From positions 1 through 64,000 of the forward strand of contig NZ_JAIZZH010000007.1 in NCBI RefSeq assembly GCF_020421205.1: a stretch of 64,000 nucleotides of DNA, in the 5' to 3' direction. Made by a program: the position numbers and the translations under genes. Below, one piece after another: positions 45,363-54,394 of this stretch. Each line of letters starts with the position of its first letter. Position 1 is the first letter of the stretch. A model generated the notes under the pieces. It ran no database searches. It saw only the letters and a list, made by a program, of their open reading frames with translations, and was not told the origin of the DNA. This DNA is from Hymenobacter pini. GTDB lineage: Bacteria > Bacteroidota > Bacteroidia > Cytophagales > Hymenobacteraceae.

Positions 45363-46412
45363 CTACGCCACTGTGCCGCCGCAGCTGGAGCCTGCGCCGG
45401 CCGTGCAGCCGTAGCAGTGTTGGTTGACCACAATGGGGCGCTGTGCCAGGGCTGCGGCGTCGAAGTCGCGGATGTGCTGGCTGGTGCTGGCCACGTGCAG
45501 GTCGAGCATCTGGTTAAAGTCGCAGTCGTAGAGGCCCCCGTCCCAGCTCACCGAAATGGTGTCGCGGCACATCACGCCGGCGGCGGCGGCGGGGTTGAAG
45601 GCCGTCACGAGCTTTTCCATGTAGCCTGCATAGTTGCCCGACTCCACCAGGTAGTCGAGAAAGCGGCTCACCGGCAGGTTGGTAATAGCAAACAGACTGT
45701 TGAACACAATGCCGTGGTCTTTGAGCAGGGCCTGCTTAAACTGCCGCTCCAGCGCCACCTGCGGGCCGGGCATAAACGCGCCGGCCGGATTGTACACTAG
45801 GTTCAGCACCAACCCGGTGCCGGGCTGGCCGTAACCCACGGCGTTCAGCATTTTCAGAGCCCGGATAGAATCGTCGAACACCCCGTCGCCGCGCTGGCGG
45901 TCGGTTTTATCGGCCGAGTAAAAGGGCAGTGAGCTGACGACTTCCACGCCGTGCTTTTTGAAAAACTCGGGCAGGTCGTGGTACTTCTTGTTGGCTACGA
46001 TGATGGTGAGGTTGCAGCGCACCAGCACCTTACGGCCCAAGGCCGAAATCTGCTCCACAAACCACCGGAAGTCGGGATTCATCTCGGGCGCGCCGCCGGT
46101 GAGGTCTACTGTGGGAATGTCGGTGGCGGCCAGCGCATCGAGGCAGAGCTGCATCGTTTCGCGGGTCATGATTTCCTTGCGGTCGGGGCCGGCATCCACG
46201 TGGCAGTGCTTGCACACTTGGTTGCACATCTTGCCCACGTTGATCTGCAGCACCGCCGGGGCCACCGGCCGCAGTGGGAACAGGCCCACTTCCTTCATCT
46301 TGATGTGGAAGGGCGGCAGGTGCAGCACGTCCACCACTTCCTGGCGCAGCACGGTGAGCTGAAAAGCCGGGTCGGCGAGCTGGTTGCCCGTGGCTTTGAG
46401 GGATTTTATCAT
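45363..46412 (-). CDS. arsS: Arsenosugar biosynthesis radical SAM protein ArsS
   Basis: A 349-residue radical SAM enzyme thought to attach a 5-deoxyadenosyl or ribosyl group to a methylated arsenical, giving the arsenosugar precursor. The cluster motif is MCNQVCKHCHVDAG (C-x3-C-x2-C), with LTGGAPEMNPDF as SAM-binding strand. The C-terminal domain ends in NQHCYGCTAGAGSSCGG, the cysteine-rich tail once called a selenodomain; there is no in-frame TGA, so no selenocysteine. It is the last gene of a minus-strand operon. No arsM is adjacent. Confidence 0.93.
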   Translation of the reverse strand: MIKSLKATGNQLADPAFQLTVLRQEVVDVLHLPPFHIKMKEVGLFPLRPVAPAVLQINVGKMCNQVCKHCHVDAGPDRKEIMTRETMQLCLDALAATDIPTVDLTGGAPEMNPDFRWFVEQISALGRKVLVRCNLTIIVANKKYHDLPEFFKKHGVEVVSSLPFYSADKTDRQRGDGVFDDSIRALKMLNAVGYGQPGTGLVLNLVYNPAGAFMPGPQVALERQFKQALLKDHGIVFNSLFAITNLPVSRFLDYLVESGNYAGYMEKLVTAFNPAAAAGVMCRDTISVSWDGGLYDCDFNQMLDLHVASTSQHIRDFDAAALAQRPIVVNQHCYGCTAGAGSSCGGTVA

Positions 46413-46502
46413 AGCAAAGAAGTGGCGCGTACGCGGCGTAGGCGTGCGTAGGCCGGGTGGAAATCAGTTGGCACGCGGCGCCGGAGCAGCCGCGCTACGC
46501 TT

Positions 46503-46835
46503 TTACATCGAGAGGTCTTTCACCTTGTTCATCATCTGCACGCCGTGCACTAGGGTGGCACCACCGCGGATGGCCGCGGCCACGTGCACGGCTTCCATCA
46601 TTTCGGGCTCGGTGCAGCCCTTTTCCAGGGTGTCCGAGGTATAGGCATCAATGCAGTAGGGGCACTGCACGGCGTGCGCCACGGCCAGGGCAATGAGTGA
46701 TTTTTCGCGGGCCGTGAGGGCCCCTTCGGTGAAAACGGCGCCGTAGTAGGCGAAAAATTTATCGGCAAACTCCTTCTGAAAGTCACCGATGTTGCCAAAT
46801 TTCTTGAGGTCGGCGGGGTTGTAGTACGATTCCAT
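46503..46835 (-). CDS. CMD-family protein associated with arsenosugar radical SAM
   Basis: A 110-residue alkylhydroperoxidase/carboxymuconolactone-decarboxylase-fold protein. FTEGALTAREKSLIALAVAHAVQCPYCIDAYTSDTLEKG holds the C-x-x-C redox pair in CPYCID, with Tyr in place of the usual AhpD histidine four residues later. This subfamily is known as the peroxidase-like partner of ArsS. It may keep an arsenic-thiol intermediate reduced. Start at 46835; the upstream in-frame extension is non-homologous. Confidence 0.85.
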   Translation of the reverse strand: MESYYNPADLKKFGNIGDFQKEFADKFFAYYGAVFTEGALTAREKSLIALAVAHAVQCPYCIDAYTSDTLEKGCTEPEMMEAVHVAAAIRGGATLVHGVQMMNKVKDLSM

Positions 46836-46899
46836 GCGTGGGTTTAAGTTGAGATACGAAGAAAGACTAAAATCCAGATTGCCGGAAGGCCATTCAAAG

Positions 46900-47727
46900 C
46901 TATTCATAGAAATTGCGCAGCCGGCGCTGGGAAGTCAGCACCACCCAGTCGCCGAGGCGGGGCAGCAGCGCGTGCACCACCAGAATAAGGTGGCCCAGGC
47001 CCGAAATAACTGTGCGCCGCCGCCGCCGCCGCACGTGGCGCAGGATGATGGCCGCCACCTGCGCCTGCGACTTTTGCCAGCGCGGCGGGCGGTGGGCAAT
47101 GGGCACAGGCTGGCCGGCCGCGTTGAGCACGCGCTTGTCGGGGTCGTTCTGGGTGAAGCCGATGTGCACTACCCCGAAATGCACGCCGGAGGCCGCTAGT
47201 TCCAAACGCAGCGTGTGCGCCAGGTTGGCCAGCGCGGCCTTGCCGGCGCAGTAGGCCGAGCCGCTGGGCATTCCGTTAAGGGCCGAGATAGAGGAAATGA
47301 ACGTGACGCTGCCCCGGGCCTGGATCAGGTGGGGCAGCGCCGCCTTGAGCGGGTACACTGAGCCGTACACGTTGCTGTCGAGTACCTGCCGGAATACGTC
47401 CGGCTGCATATCGGCAAAGTAGGCCCGCTGCGAAATACTGGCGTTGGTAATCAGGATGTCCAGCCGGCCGAATGCCGCAATGGCCGTGGCCACGAGCCGC
47501 TCGCAGGCGGCGAAGTCCGTTACGTCGGCCACGCAGGCGGCTACCTGGTAGCCCTCGGCGGCCAGGGCCCGGCGGGTGGCTTCGAGGCGCTCGGCCTGGC
47601 GGCCGTTGAGCACGACGGCGGCTCCCTGACGACAAAAGGCCCGGGCCGTTTCGCGGCCGATGCCCGACTCGGACCCCGTAACCAGGGCCACTTGGCCGGC
47701 CAGGGGAGTAGAATTCTTATTGAACAT
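46900..47727 (-). CDS. Short-chain dehydrogenase/reductase of the arsenosugar operon
   Basis: A 275-residue NAD(P) oxidoreductase. TGSESGIG is the cofactor loop, ITNAS replaces the usual NAG, and the catalytic set is SSISALNGMPSGSAYCAGKAA with Ser and Tyr-x3-Lys. The last about 40 residues are very basic (RRRRRR stretch) and then hydrophobic, suggesting membrane contact. It overlaps the upstream gene by 11 bases, so the two are translationally coupled. Confidence 0.88.
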   Translation of the reverse strand: MFNKNSTPLAGQVALVTGSESGIGRETARAFCRQGAAVVLNGRQAERLEATRRALAAEGYQVAACVADVTDFAACERLVATAIAAFGRLDILITNASISQRAYFADMQPDVFRQVLDSNVYGSVYPLKAALPHLIQARGSVTFISSISALNGMPSGSAYCAGKAALANLAHTLRLELAASGVHFGVVHIGFTQNDPDKRVLNAAGQPVPIAHRPPRWQKSQAQVAAIILRHVRRRRRRTVISGLGHLILVVHALLPRLGDWVVLTSQRRLRNFYE

Positions 47728-48742
47728 ACCCGTGGGTGAGAAACCAGTCGAAAGCCTCGGCTACGGCTTGGTTGATGGGGGTTTGGGGCAGCCCTAGCTC
47801 GGTGCGGGCCTTTTGGGCGGTGAAGTAGTGGCCGTCGTTGGCGACGGCCGTCATGGCCGCATTCACCGGCACCGGGCGGCCGGTGAGCGTGGCTCGCCAG
47901 TCGCAGACCCGCCCGTAGAGGTTTGCCAGCGGCGGCAGCACCGGCCAGCGGGGGGGCGCTACCCCGAGCACGCCGGCAATCAGCCCGAAGACTTCTTTGT
48001 AGCTCAGGTTTTCATTGCCCAAAATGTACGACTCCCCCACCCGGCCCCGGGTAAGGGCGTTAACGGAAGCCACGGCCACATCCTGCACGTGCACGTAGTT
48101 CTTGCCCCCCAGCGGATAGCCGGGCAGCTGGCCCGCGTGCAGCGCCAGCAGCAGCGCGCCCGAGGTGGGCCGGGCATCACCGGGGCCCAGCATAAACGTG
48201 GGGTGCACCAGTACGGCCGCCAGCTGCTCGCGGGCGGCCGCCGCCAGCACGAGGTCGGAGGCGGCGCGCTTGCTGTCCATGTAGTCGAGGCCGTAGCGGC
48301 GGCCGGCGTAAGGCCGGGTTTCGTCGCCGGGTTGGGCCTTGGTGCCAAAGCCGTGCACGTTGGCGGTGCCCACGTACACGAAGCGGTCTACGCCCGCAGC
48401 AAGCGCCAGCCGGAGCAGGCGTTCGGTGCCGCCCACGTTGGCCGCCAACACGGCCGGATCCCGGGCCGGATTCACTTGGGCTAGGGCCGCGGCGTGGATG
48501 ACGGCGCCACAGCCGGCAAGCAGAGTCTCGGAATCGGTTTCTTTATCAGGTTGGGCGATATCAAACTCCGCTACCTCGATGGGCAGCGACGACAAGGGGG
48601 GCAGCGCCGGGCTGGTAGTGCCGCCCGGCCGCACCAGCGCCCGCACGGGGTAGCCGCGGCGCAGTAGCTCGGCCACGAGGTGGCGTCCCAAAAAGCCGTT
48701 GGCACCCGTAACGAGCACGCGGGGAAGCGGGGATGACGGCAT
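47717..48742 (-). CDS. NAD-dependent epimerase/dehydratase
   Basis: A 341-residue extended SDR. VTGANGFLGRHLVAELL is the GxxGxxG nucleotide loop; YVGTANVHGFG and YGLDYMDSKRAASD give the active-site Tyr-x3-Lys. It is probably a nucleotide-sugar or sugar-alcohol epimerase acting on the arsenosugar head group. It starts with the TAATG overlap typical of coupling to the glycosyltransferase upstream and ends overlapping the SDR gene. Confidence 0.88.
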   Translation of the reverse strand: MPSSPLPRVLVTGANGFLGRHLVAELLRRGYPVRALVRPGGTTSPALPPLSSLPIEVAEFDIAQPDKETDSETLLAGCGAVIHAAALAQVNPARDPAVLAANVGGTERLLRLALAAGVDRFVYVGTANVHGFGTKAQPGDETRPYAGRRYGLDYMDSKRAASDLVLAAAAREQLAAVLVHPTFMLGPGDARPTSGALLLALHAGQLPGYPLGGKNYVHVQDVAVASVNALTRGRVGESYILGNENLSYKEVFGLIAGVLGVAPPRWPVLPPLANLYGRVCDWRATLTGRPVPVNAAMTAVANDGHYFTAQKARTELGLPQTPINQAVAEAFDWFLTHGYVQ

Positions 48743-49431
48743 TAGCGGTAGTTGAGCAGCGCCTTGTAGGTGCGGGCAATACGGGGCGGCGGCAGCTTGA
48801 GAAAGTACATGGCAAAGGCCGTGAGATTAGCCAGCTGCACGCGCAGCCAGCTGTTGGTTTCGTACTTGCGGGCCGACACCACCACGTCGAGCGGCACAAT
48901 GTGAAAGCTGGCCACCCGCCGGATGCGCTGGATAATCTCGAAGTCTTCCATAATGACAAACCGCTCATTGAACCCGCCCAGCTGCTCAAACAGCGCCCGC
49001 GTGACAAACAGCGTCTGGTCGCCCCCCCGGCTCATAATACCTTTGAAGCGGGTGCCGTAGCTATTGAGGCGCAGCAGCGGGTGCGGCGAATCGAACCGGA
49101 AGCGGTAGCAGCCCGCCGCGTGGCCCTGCGCTACGGCCGCCGCAATGGTGGCCACGTAGCCGGGGTGAATGCCCACGTCGGCGTGCACGAAGTACAAGAC
49201 CTCGCCGCGGGCCTGGCTGGCCCCGTAGTTGAGCTGGGCGGCCCGGCCGGGCTTGGGCGCGGCCAGCACGGTGGCCCCGGCGGCGCGGGCTACCTCCGCG
49301 GTACCATCGGGGCTGCCCGCATCCACCACTAATATTTCTACGGTGCTGGCCGGGGCGTGGCGGAGCAGGTCGGTCACCAGCCGGCCGATGTTGGCCGCTT
49401 CGTTGTACGTAGGAATAATGACGCTAAGCAT
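48742..49431 (-). CDS. TIGR04283-type arsenosugar biosynthesis glycosyltransferase (copy A)
   Basis: A 229-residue GT2-fold transferase. SVIIPTYNEAANIGRLV, VVDAGSPDGTAEVA, AAPKPGRAAQLNYGA and YFVHADVGIHP (Asp-metal site) are the family landmarks, and GDQTLFVTRALFEQLGGFNE follows. It presumably adds a sugar to, or builds the glycosyl part of, the arsenical. A second family member lies at 60299-60997. It is separated from the Omp85 gene by 63 bases. Confidence 0.92.
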   Translation of the reverse strand: MLSVIIPTYNEAANIGRLVTDLLRHAPASTVEILVVDAGSPDGTAEVARAAGATVLAAPKPGRAAQLNYGASQARGEVLYFVHADVGIHPGYVATIAAAVAQGHAAGCYRFRFDSPHPLLRLNSYGTRFKGIMSRGGDQTLFVTRALFEQLGGFNERFVIMEDFEIIQRIRRVASFHIVPLDVVVSARKYETNSWLRVQLANLTAFAMYFLKLPPPRIARTYKALLNYR

Positions 49432-49494
49432 AAGGACGGAATTGGCTACGGAGCCGCAACTTCTGAATTAAGTGGTGAAAAAGAGCGAGCTGGT

Positions 49495-50592
49495 TTAAAA
49501 GGCCTCGCCCACGGTAAGGTAAAAGCCGCTCGACTGCCGGCCCAGCCCGTAGTCGAGCCGCACGTTGAGGTGGTCGCGGCGGTTGGCCGTAAAGCGCAGG
49601 CCCGCCCCGTACGCACCTTTCGGCTGGCCGAGGCGCAGCAGCGCCTGCCCATCGCCCAAGGTACCCACGCCGCCGAATACCACCGCACCCAGGCGCTTGT
49701 ACACATCGAAGCGCACCTCCGCCTGCGCCAGGGCCGCGTTCTGGTCGCGGTAGCGGCCCTCGTAGTAGCCGCGCAGCCGCCGCGAGCCGCCCAGCAGTGA
49801 GAGGGCATTGAATGGGGCCGTGCCCACGATAAAGCTGACGTAAGCGTTGGTGGCCAGCACCGCGTGCTTCCCCAAGGCCCGGTAGCCCGACACGTCGGCC
49901 ACGTAGCGGTCAAAACGGGTGGTCTCGCCCGCTGCGCCGGCACCCGCGGCCCGGTTGCGGACAAAGGCGCAGAGGTCGGCCACCACGCCTTTGGCAGGAA
50001 AAAAAACATTGTCGCGCGAGTCGTAAAACAGGCCCAGCCCGCCCCCCGTGAGGCGGCTGCCGAGGCCGCCGGGTACGGTGCCGCTGGCCAACTGCCCGCC
50101 CGCCTGCACGCTGCTCACGCGGTAATCTTCGTACTGATAGCGCAGGCCCGCGTAGAGCTTGCCCGCGCCCATCCCGGCCCCCACGCGCCGGAACGCGTTG
50201 ACCCGTACCCGGGGGAAATTGACGCCGAACAACTCACGCGGCACCTCGCGCTGGCCCACGCCGTAGAAGTAATAGTTGTAGCGGTAGTAGCCGACCTCGC
50301 CGTACGCGTAGTAGCGGTTGTGGTCGTAAAACACCTGGAAGGGCACGTACAGCAGCAGCTGCCGGTTTTGGGTGTAGGCCAGGGCCAGGGTGAACTGAGA
50401 AGGCCGGGCCGCGGCAAAGCCGTCGTCGCGCTGGAAACGCACGGTGGCCGTGGCCGCCACGCCGTAGGCCAGCCGGGTTTCGGGCGTGTAGTACACCAGC
50501 GGCACGGGCAGCAGGGCCAGGCGCTTGGTGGGGCGCGCCGTATCGGCGGGAGCCAGCCCGGCCAGGACCAGCAAAGTGGTGGATAAAAGCAC
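49495..50592 (-). CDS. BamA/TamA-type outer-membrane beta-barrel protein
   Basis: A 365-residue protein with a short signal sequence and an Omp85-like barrel without recognisable POTRA repeats. LLGGSRRLRGYYEGRYRDQN holds the (V/L)RGY motif of loop 6, DYGLGRQSSGFYLTVGEAF is a C-terminal strand with terminal Phe, and LFYDSRDNVFFPAKG is the usual DTRD-like element. It is the first gene of the arsS operon. The start codon is GTG; TAGTTTTG (50598-50605) lies five bases upstream, so the transcript would be almost leaderless. A role in placing the arsenical product in the outer membrane is inference. Confidence 0.85.
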   Translation of the reverse strand: MLLSTTLLVLAGLAPADTARPTKRLALLPVPLVYYTPETRLAYGVAATATVRFQRDDGFAAARPSQFTLALAYTQNRQLLLYVPFQVFYDHNRYYAYGEVGYYRYNYYFYGVGQREVPRELFGVNFPRVRVNAFRRVGAGMGAGKLYAGLRYQYEDYRVSSVQAGGQLASGTVPGGLGSRLTGGGLGLFYDSRDNVFFPAKGVVADLCAFVRNRAAGAGAAGETTRFDRYVADVSGYRALGKHAVLATNAYVSFIVGTAPFNALSLLGGSRRLRGYYEGRYRDQNAALAQAEVRFDVYKRLGAVVFGGVGTLGDGQALLRLGQPKGAYGAGLRFTANRRDHLNVRLDYGLGRQSSGFYLTVGEAF

Positions 50593-50597
50593 AGAGG

Positions 50598-50605
50598 CAA
50601 AACTA
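50598..50605 (-). promoter_or_regulatory. -7 element of the arsenosugar operon
   Basis: The minus strand reads TAGTTTTG-CCTCT-GTG, the third case in this window with the element directly on the start codon. No clear -33 element is seen. Confidence 0.45.
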
Positions 50606-50666
50606 CTTTCCAGACCCTACGAAATTGCGGGGCCCGGAAGATTGCCGCCCGGCAAACTTTACCGCT

Positions 50667-50674
50667 CATCTTTG
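50667..50674 (+). promoter_or_regulatory. Promoter candidate of the DUF547 gene
   Basis: CATCTTTG, 7 of 8 to the consensus, with TTG (50642-50644) 22 bases upstream. The gene starts at 50691. Confidence 0.35.
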
Positions 50675-50690
50675 CCGTATGTAGCTTTCA

Positions 50691-51503
50691 ATGAACAACC
50701 TCATGAAAACCTCGACCCTAGCCGCCCTGGTGCTGGCCGCTGGTACGCTCACTGCCGCGGCCGTAGTGGTGCCCGGCTTCAACCCCGTGCCGACGCCCAC
50801 CTACGCCGAGGCCGCCACCGGCACCTTAGTCGACCACAGCGCCTACGACAAGCTGCTTAAAAAACACGTCAACGCCCAGGGATTGGTTAATTACAAGGGC
50901 TTTAAGGCCGATGAAGCCGCTTTCAACCAGTATCTGGCGCAGCTAAGCAAAAACCCGCCGGCCGCCAGTTGGTCCAAGGCCGACCAAATGGCTTACTGGA
51001 TTAACGCCTACAACGCTTATACGATCCGCCTCATCCTCGACCACTATCCGGTGCAGAGCATCAAGGACATCGGCTCGAAAATCAAGATTCCGTTCGTGAC
51101 CACGCCCTGGGCGGCCAAGTTCTTCAGCATCGGGGGCGAGAAGATGAGCCTCGATAACATTGAGCACGGCATTTTACGCAAGAAGTACGATGACCCGCGG
51201 ATTCACTTTGCGCTGGTGTGCGCGTCCATTTCGTGCCCGCGCCTGCGCAACGAAGCCTACACCGCCGCCCAGCTGGAAAAACAGCTCGACGAGCAGGGCC
51301 GCGACTTTCTGAACAACCCGGCCAAGAATAAGATCAGCAAGGCGCAAGCCCAGCTTTCCAAGTACTTTGACTGGTACAAGGGCGACTGGGAGAAGAACAA
51401 TCAGTCGGTGGTGAAGTGGGTCAACCGCTACTCCACCACTAAAATCGACGCCAGCACCAGAATTACCTACCTGGACTACAACTGGAACCTGAACAAGCAG
51501 TAG
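50691..51503 (+). CDS. DUF547 secreted protein
   Basis: A 270-residue protein with signal peptide (MKTSTLAALVLAAGTLTAAA). Segments VDHSAYDKLLKKHVN, QMAYWINAYNAYTIRLILDHYP and SLDNIEHGILRKKY define DUF547, a family of unknown function common near electron-transfer and arsenosugar genes in this phylum. HFALVCASISCPRLRNEAY holds two cysteines. The first ATG at 50691 or the one at 50703 could be used. It is divergent from the Omp85 gene. Confidence 0.88.
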   Translation: MNNLMKTSTLAALVLAAGTLTAAAVVVPGFNPVPTPTYAEAATGTLVDHSAYDKLLKKHVNAQGLVNYKGFKADEAAFNQYLAQLSKNPPAASWSKADQMAYWINAYNAYTIRLILDHYPVQSIKDIGSKIKIPFVTTPWAAKFFSIGGEKMSLDNIEHGILRKKYDDPRIHFALVCASISCPRLRNEAYTAAQLEKQLDEQGRDFLNNPAKNKISKAQAQLSKYFDWYKGDWEKNNQSVVKWVNRYSTTKIDASTRITYLDYNWNLNKQ

Positions 51504-51667
51504 TCCCGGCAGAAAGTGCTGCCTTTATCTTCGTCACGCGGCCTCACCGGCAATCTGCGCTGACTCGAACCCGTTGCTATGACGGCGGCGGGGGCGGCTG
51601 AATCTTCATTTTACCGGTCAGAAGCGAGCCTCACGCGGGCCTGCTTTGTGGCTTATACCTCAGCTAA

Positions 51668-52294
51668 ATGAAGGTCCCAGTTCTTCTTCTCCTTCTTACC
51701 GTTCTGCCTATGGTTGCCGGGGCGCAAGTGCCCAAAGCCGCCGGAAAGACCGAAGTGCGGCGCTATGGCATTGAAGTAGCGGGCCTACGGGTGGGCACGA
51801 TGACGGCCACCCGCCTGGCCCCGGTGGGGCCCGAGGTGACGTACTCGCTTGTAAGCGACGTACAGGTGAATTTTTTATTCTATCACCTTAAGATCTACTA
51901 CCAGGTGACCAACCGCTTCCGCAACGGCCAGCTGCTGCTCTCCACGGTGGAGGCGCACACCAATCAGGGTGATTTTACTTCGCGAACCGAGTGGAAAGGC
52001 GACCATTACGACATCGTGGCCGACCAGTACAAGCATCATTACCAAGCTACCGAAACCATCCCCATTCGCTACGCCGTCACCAACATGTTTTTTGCCGAGC
52101 CCCCGGTCGGCCAGGCGCGGGCGTTTGCCGAATATTTCGGCGACTACTTTGCTCTTGGCCGGCCCAAAGCCGGCAACTGGCGGGCCGTACGCGACGGACG
52201 CGAAGATGAATACCAGTACGCCAACGGCCAGTTGGTGACCATTGTCAAAAAGAATCCGCTCAAGAACTTTATCATCCGGTTGCTACCGGAATGA
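51668..52294 (+). CDS. DUF6134 secreted protein
   Basis: A 208-residue exported protein with signal peptide ending VAGAQ. YGIEVAGLRVGTMTATRL, YYQVTNRFRNGQLLLSTVEAH and IPIRYAVTNMFFAEPP match DUF6134, a periplasmic Bacteroidota family with a lipocalin-like or beta-rich fold (not proven). It is monocistronic, or downstream of DUF547 after a 164-base gap. Its position in the arsenic locus gives the only hint to its role. Confidence 0.75.
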   Translation: MKVPVLLLLLTVLPMVAGAQVPKAAGKTEVRRYGIEVAGLRVGTMTATRLAPVGPEVTYSLVSDVQVNFLFYHLKIYYQVTNRFRNGQLLLSTVEAHTNQGDFTSRTEWKGDHYDIVADQYKHHYQATETIPIRYAVTNMFFAEPPVGQARAFAEYFGDYFALGRPKAGNWRAVRDGREDEYQYANGQLVTIVKKNPLKNFIIRLLPE

Positions 52295-52341
52295 ATGGCT
52301 ACGCAACGGCCTGGTCTGCCAAAGTAATGGGCACCGGTCAC

Positions 52342-52872
52342 TTAGTACACCGGCTCCCCATGCCGGAGCCAGACGCCCCAGGTGCGCGAGTAGGCGTGCA
52401 CGCGGCTGGTGGGCTCATCCGCAGCCTGCACGACGGGCTGGCCTTCGTTGACCCATTCAAAAATGCCGCCGTACAGGTTGCGCACGTTGGTAAAGCCCGC
52501 CTGCCGTAGCTGCGCGCCGATTTTCTCGCTACGCACCCCTACCGAGCAGTATACCACAATGGGCGCATTTTTAGGCACATCGCGCACCGTCGCCAGCGAA
52601 AAGGTAGTGTAGCCCACCAGCCGCGCCCCGCGTAAGTGGCTGACGGCAAACTCCGGGGCTTCGCGGGCATCGAGCAGCACGGGGTTGGGTAGCTGCCGCA
52701 GCTGCGCCACGCTCACAAAGGGTACCGACTCGCGGAGCAAGCCGCGGAGCATGGCCGAGTACAGGGGATTAGTAGTGGAGGGTGCCGCGGGCCGGCGGTG
52801 GTACCAGGCCACCAGCAGGCCCGTCAGCAGCAGCCCGCCGCCCAGCCACCGCCCGAAAGAAGAGAAGTTCAT
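52342..52872 (-). CDS. Membrane-anchored rhodanese
   Basis: A 176-residue protein with an N-terminal TM helix (residues 10-24) and one rhodanese domain. LLDAREAPEFAVSHLRGARL and VVYCSVGVRSEKIGAQL hold the active Cys109 in a CSVGVRS loop. Rhodaneses of this loop length transfer sulfur or bind thiophilic oxyanions; some act on arsenate. It overlaps the glycosyltransferase gene by 4 bases (ATGA), so it is translated with it. Confidence 0.88.
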   Translation of the reverse strand: MNFSSFGRWLGGGLLLTGLLVAWYHRRPAAPSTTNPLYSAMLRGLLRESVPFVSVAQLRQLPNPVLLDAREAPEFAVSHLRGARLVGYTTFSLATVRDVPKNAPIVVYCSVGVRSEKIGAQLRQAGFTNVRNLYGGIFEWVNEGQPVVQAADEPTSRVHAYSRTWGVWLRHGEPVY

Positions 52873-54353
52873 ATAATCACTACGCAGCGGGCTAACCGGT
52901 GGCTGCCTTGGTGAAGCCGCTCGTGCCAGGCGTAGCCGGTGAGTGTGCCAAAGCCCGCCACCAGCAGCCCGTGGAAGGGCAGCAGCCCGTAGCTATGGTA
53001 GTAGAAATCCGCCGCCAGTCCTACCAGAAAGTAAAGTGTCAGCCCGCTCTGCGCCAGGGGCCGCTCTGCGGCCGTTCCCTCGCGGTAAACCGCCCCGAGG
53101 CCGGAGGCCCCGGTTCCCAGCTTGGGCGTGCGCACGAAGGGCGAAGCTCGGCGCAGCCAGCCCTGCACCACGGCGCGGGCATTGTGCAGGGCCAGCCCCA
53201 TCGACAAGGCCAGAAACTGCAGCAGTGTTATACTAAACCAGCGGCCGGGTGGCTCCGCTCGCCGCCAAGCCACGTAGTAGTAGCTGGCCAGCGGTACCAG
53301 GGTAAGCACAAAGCCTGTAGCCAGCCGGAACACCAACTCAAAATCGGGCCGGTGCGCCCGCACGAAAACCAGCGGTACACTCAGCAGCGCCATAAGCAGA
53401 ATGACGGCAAACACCGAGCTGTTGAGCAGGTGGAACGTGGCGTGCAGGCGCGTTGCCAGGGGCAGGCCCGGCGTGCGCCACACCCGGCCAAGGTGTTTGC
53501 GGGCGGTTTCGGCGGCTCCCTTGTTCCAGCGGTGCTGCTGGGCCTGCAGGGCACTCAGGTCGGCCGGCAGCTCGGCGGGAGCCACCACCTGGGGCAGATA
53601 CCGGAAGCGCCAGCCGCGCAGCTGGGCGCGGTAGCTCAGGTCCAGGTCTTCGGTGAGGGTATCGGCGTGCCAGCCGCCGGCATCCTCGATGCAGGCGCGC
53701 CGCCACACCCCGCCCGTGCCGTTGAAATTGAAGAAGTGTCCTCCCGCCTGCCGGCCCACCTGCTCCACCAGAAAATGCGCGTTCAGCCCAAAGGCCTGCA
53801 GGCGCGTGAGCAGCGAGGCGTGCTCGTTGAGGTGGCCCCAGCGGGTTTGCACCATCCCGATGTCGGGGCTGGTGAAGTAGGGAATGACGCGGCGCAGAAA
53901 ATCCGGCGCGGGCAGAAAGTCGGCGTCGAAAATGGCGACGAATTCGGCATCGGTTTCGGTAAGGCCGTGGGCCAGGGCACCGGCTTTGTAGCCCTGGCGG
54001 GTGGGCCGGCGCATCAGCCGGATGTTCACCCCCCGGGCCTGGTAATGGGCCACGCGGGCGGCGGCCAGCGCCAGGGTTGCGTCAGTCGAGTCGTCGAGCA
54101 CCTGGATGAGCAGGCGGTCGGCCGGGTAGTCGAGGGCGGCGGCGGCATCGAGCAGGCGCTCCACCACATTCTGCTCGTTATACAGGGGCAATTGCACGGC
54201 CACCAAGGGCCAGGTAGCCGGCGCGGGTGGGGCCGGCAGGGGCCGCGCCCGGCTCGCCAGCCAGGCCAGCTGCCCCTGCGTGAGGCTGAACCCGAGCATA
54301 AAGACCAGGCAGAGGCCGTACACCACGACCAGGCCGGCTTCCAGAAAAAACAT
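52869..54353 (-). CDS. Cellulose-synthase-like processive glycosyltransferase (GT2)
   Basis: A 494-residue membrane glycosyltransferase. The cytosolic domain has VAVQLPLYNEQNVVERLLDA, IQVLDDSTDAT, FDADFLPAPDFL, TEDLDLSYRAQ and QQHRWNKGAAE (D, DxD, TED, QxxRW). N-terminal and C-terminal TM helices flank it. It resembles ceramide glucosyltransferase/CelA-type enzymes that use lipid acceptors. It lies between the rhodanese and 4Fe-4S genes on the minus strand. It may glycosylate a lipid-linked arsenical (inference). Confidence 0.9.
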   Translation of the reverse strand: MFFLEAGLVVVYGLCLVFMLGFSLTQGQLAWLASRARPLPAPPAPATWPLVAVQLPLYNEQNVVERLLDAAAALDYPADRLLIQVLDDSTDATLALAAARVAHYQARGVNIRLMRRPTRQGYKAGALAHGLTETDAEFVAIFDADFLPAPDFLRRVIPYFTSPDIGMVQTRWGHLNEHASLLTRLQAFGLNAHFLVEQVGRQAGGHFFNFNGTGGVWRRACIEDAGGWHADTLTEDLDLSYRAQLRGWRFRYLPQVVAPAELPADLSALQAQQHRWNKGAAETARKHLGRVWRTPGLPLATRLHATFHLLNSSVFAVILLMALLSVPLVFVRAHRPDFELVFRLATGFVLTLVPLASYYYVAWRRAEPPGRWFSITLLQFLALSMGLALHNARAVVQGWLRRASPFVRTPKLGTGASGLGAVYREGTAAERPLAQSGLTLYFLVGLAADFYYHSYGLLPFHGLLVAGFGTLTGYAWHERLHQGSHRLARCVVII

Positions 54354-54394
54354 GTACCAGGCTTACGGTGAAAGGATTACCGACGGCAACGATC

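Noticed and set aside
52899..54371. 490-residue open frame opposite the cellulose-synthase-like gene
   Set aside because: Antisense shadow; rich in Gln, Gly and His, without domain features.
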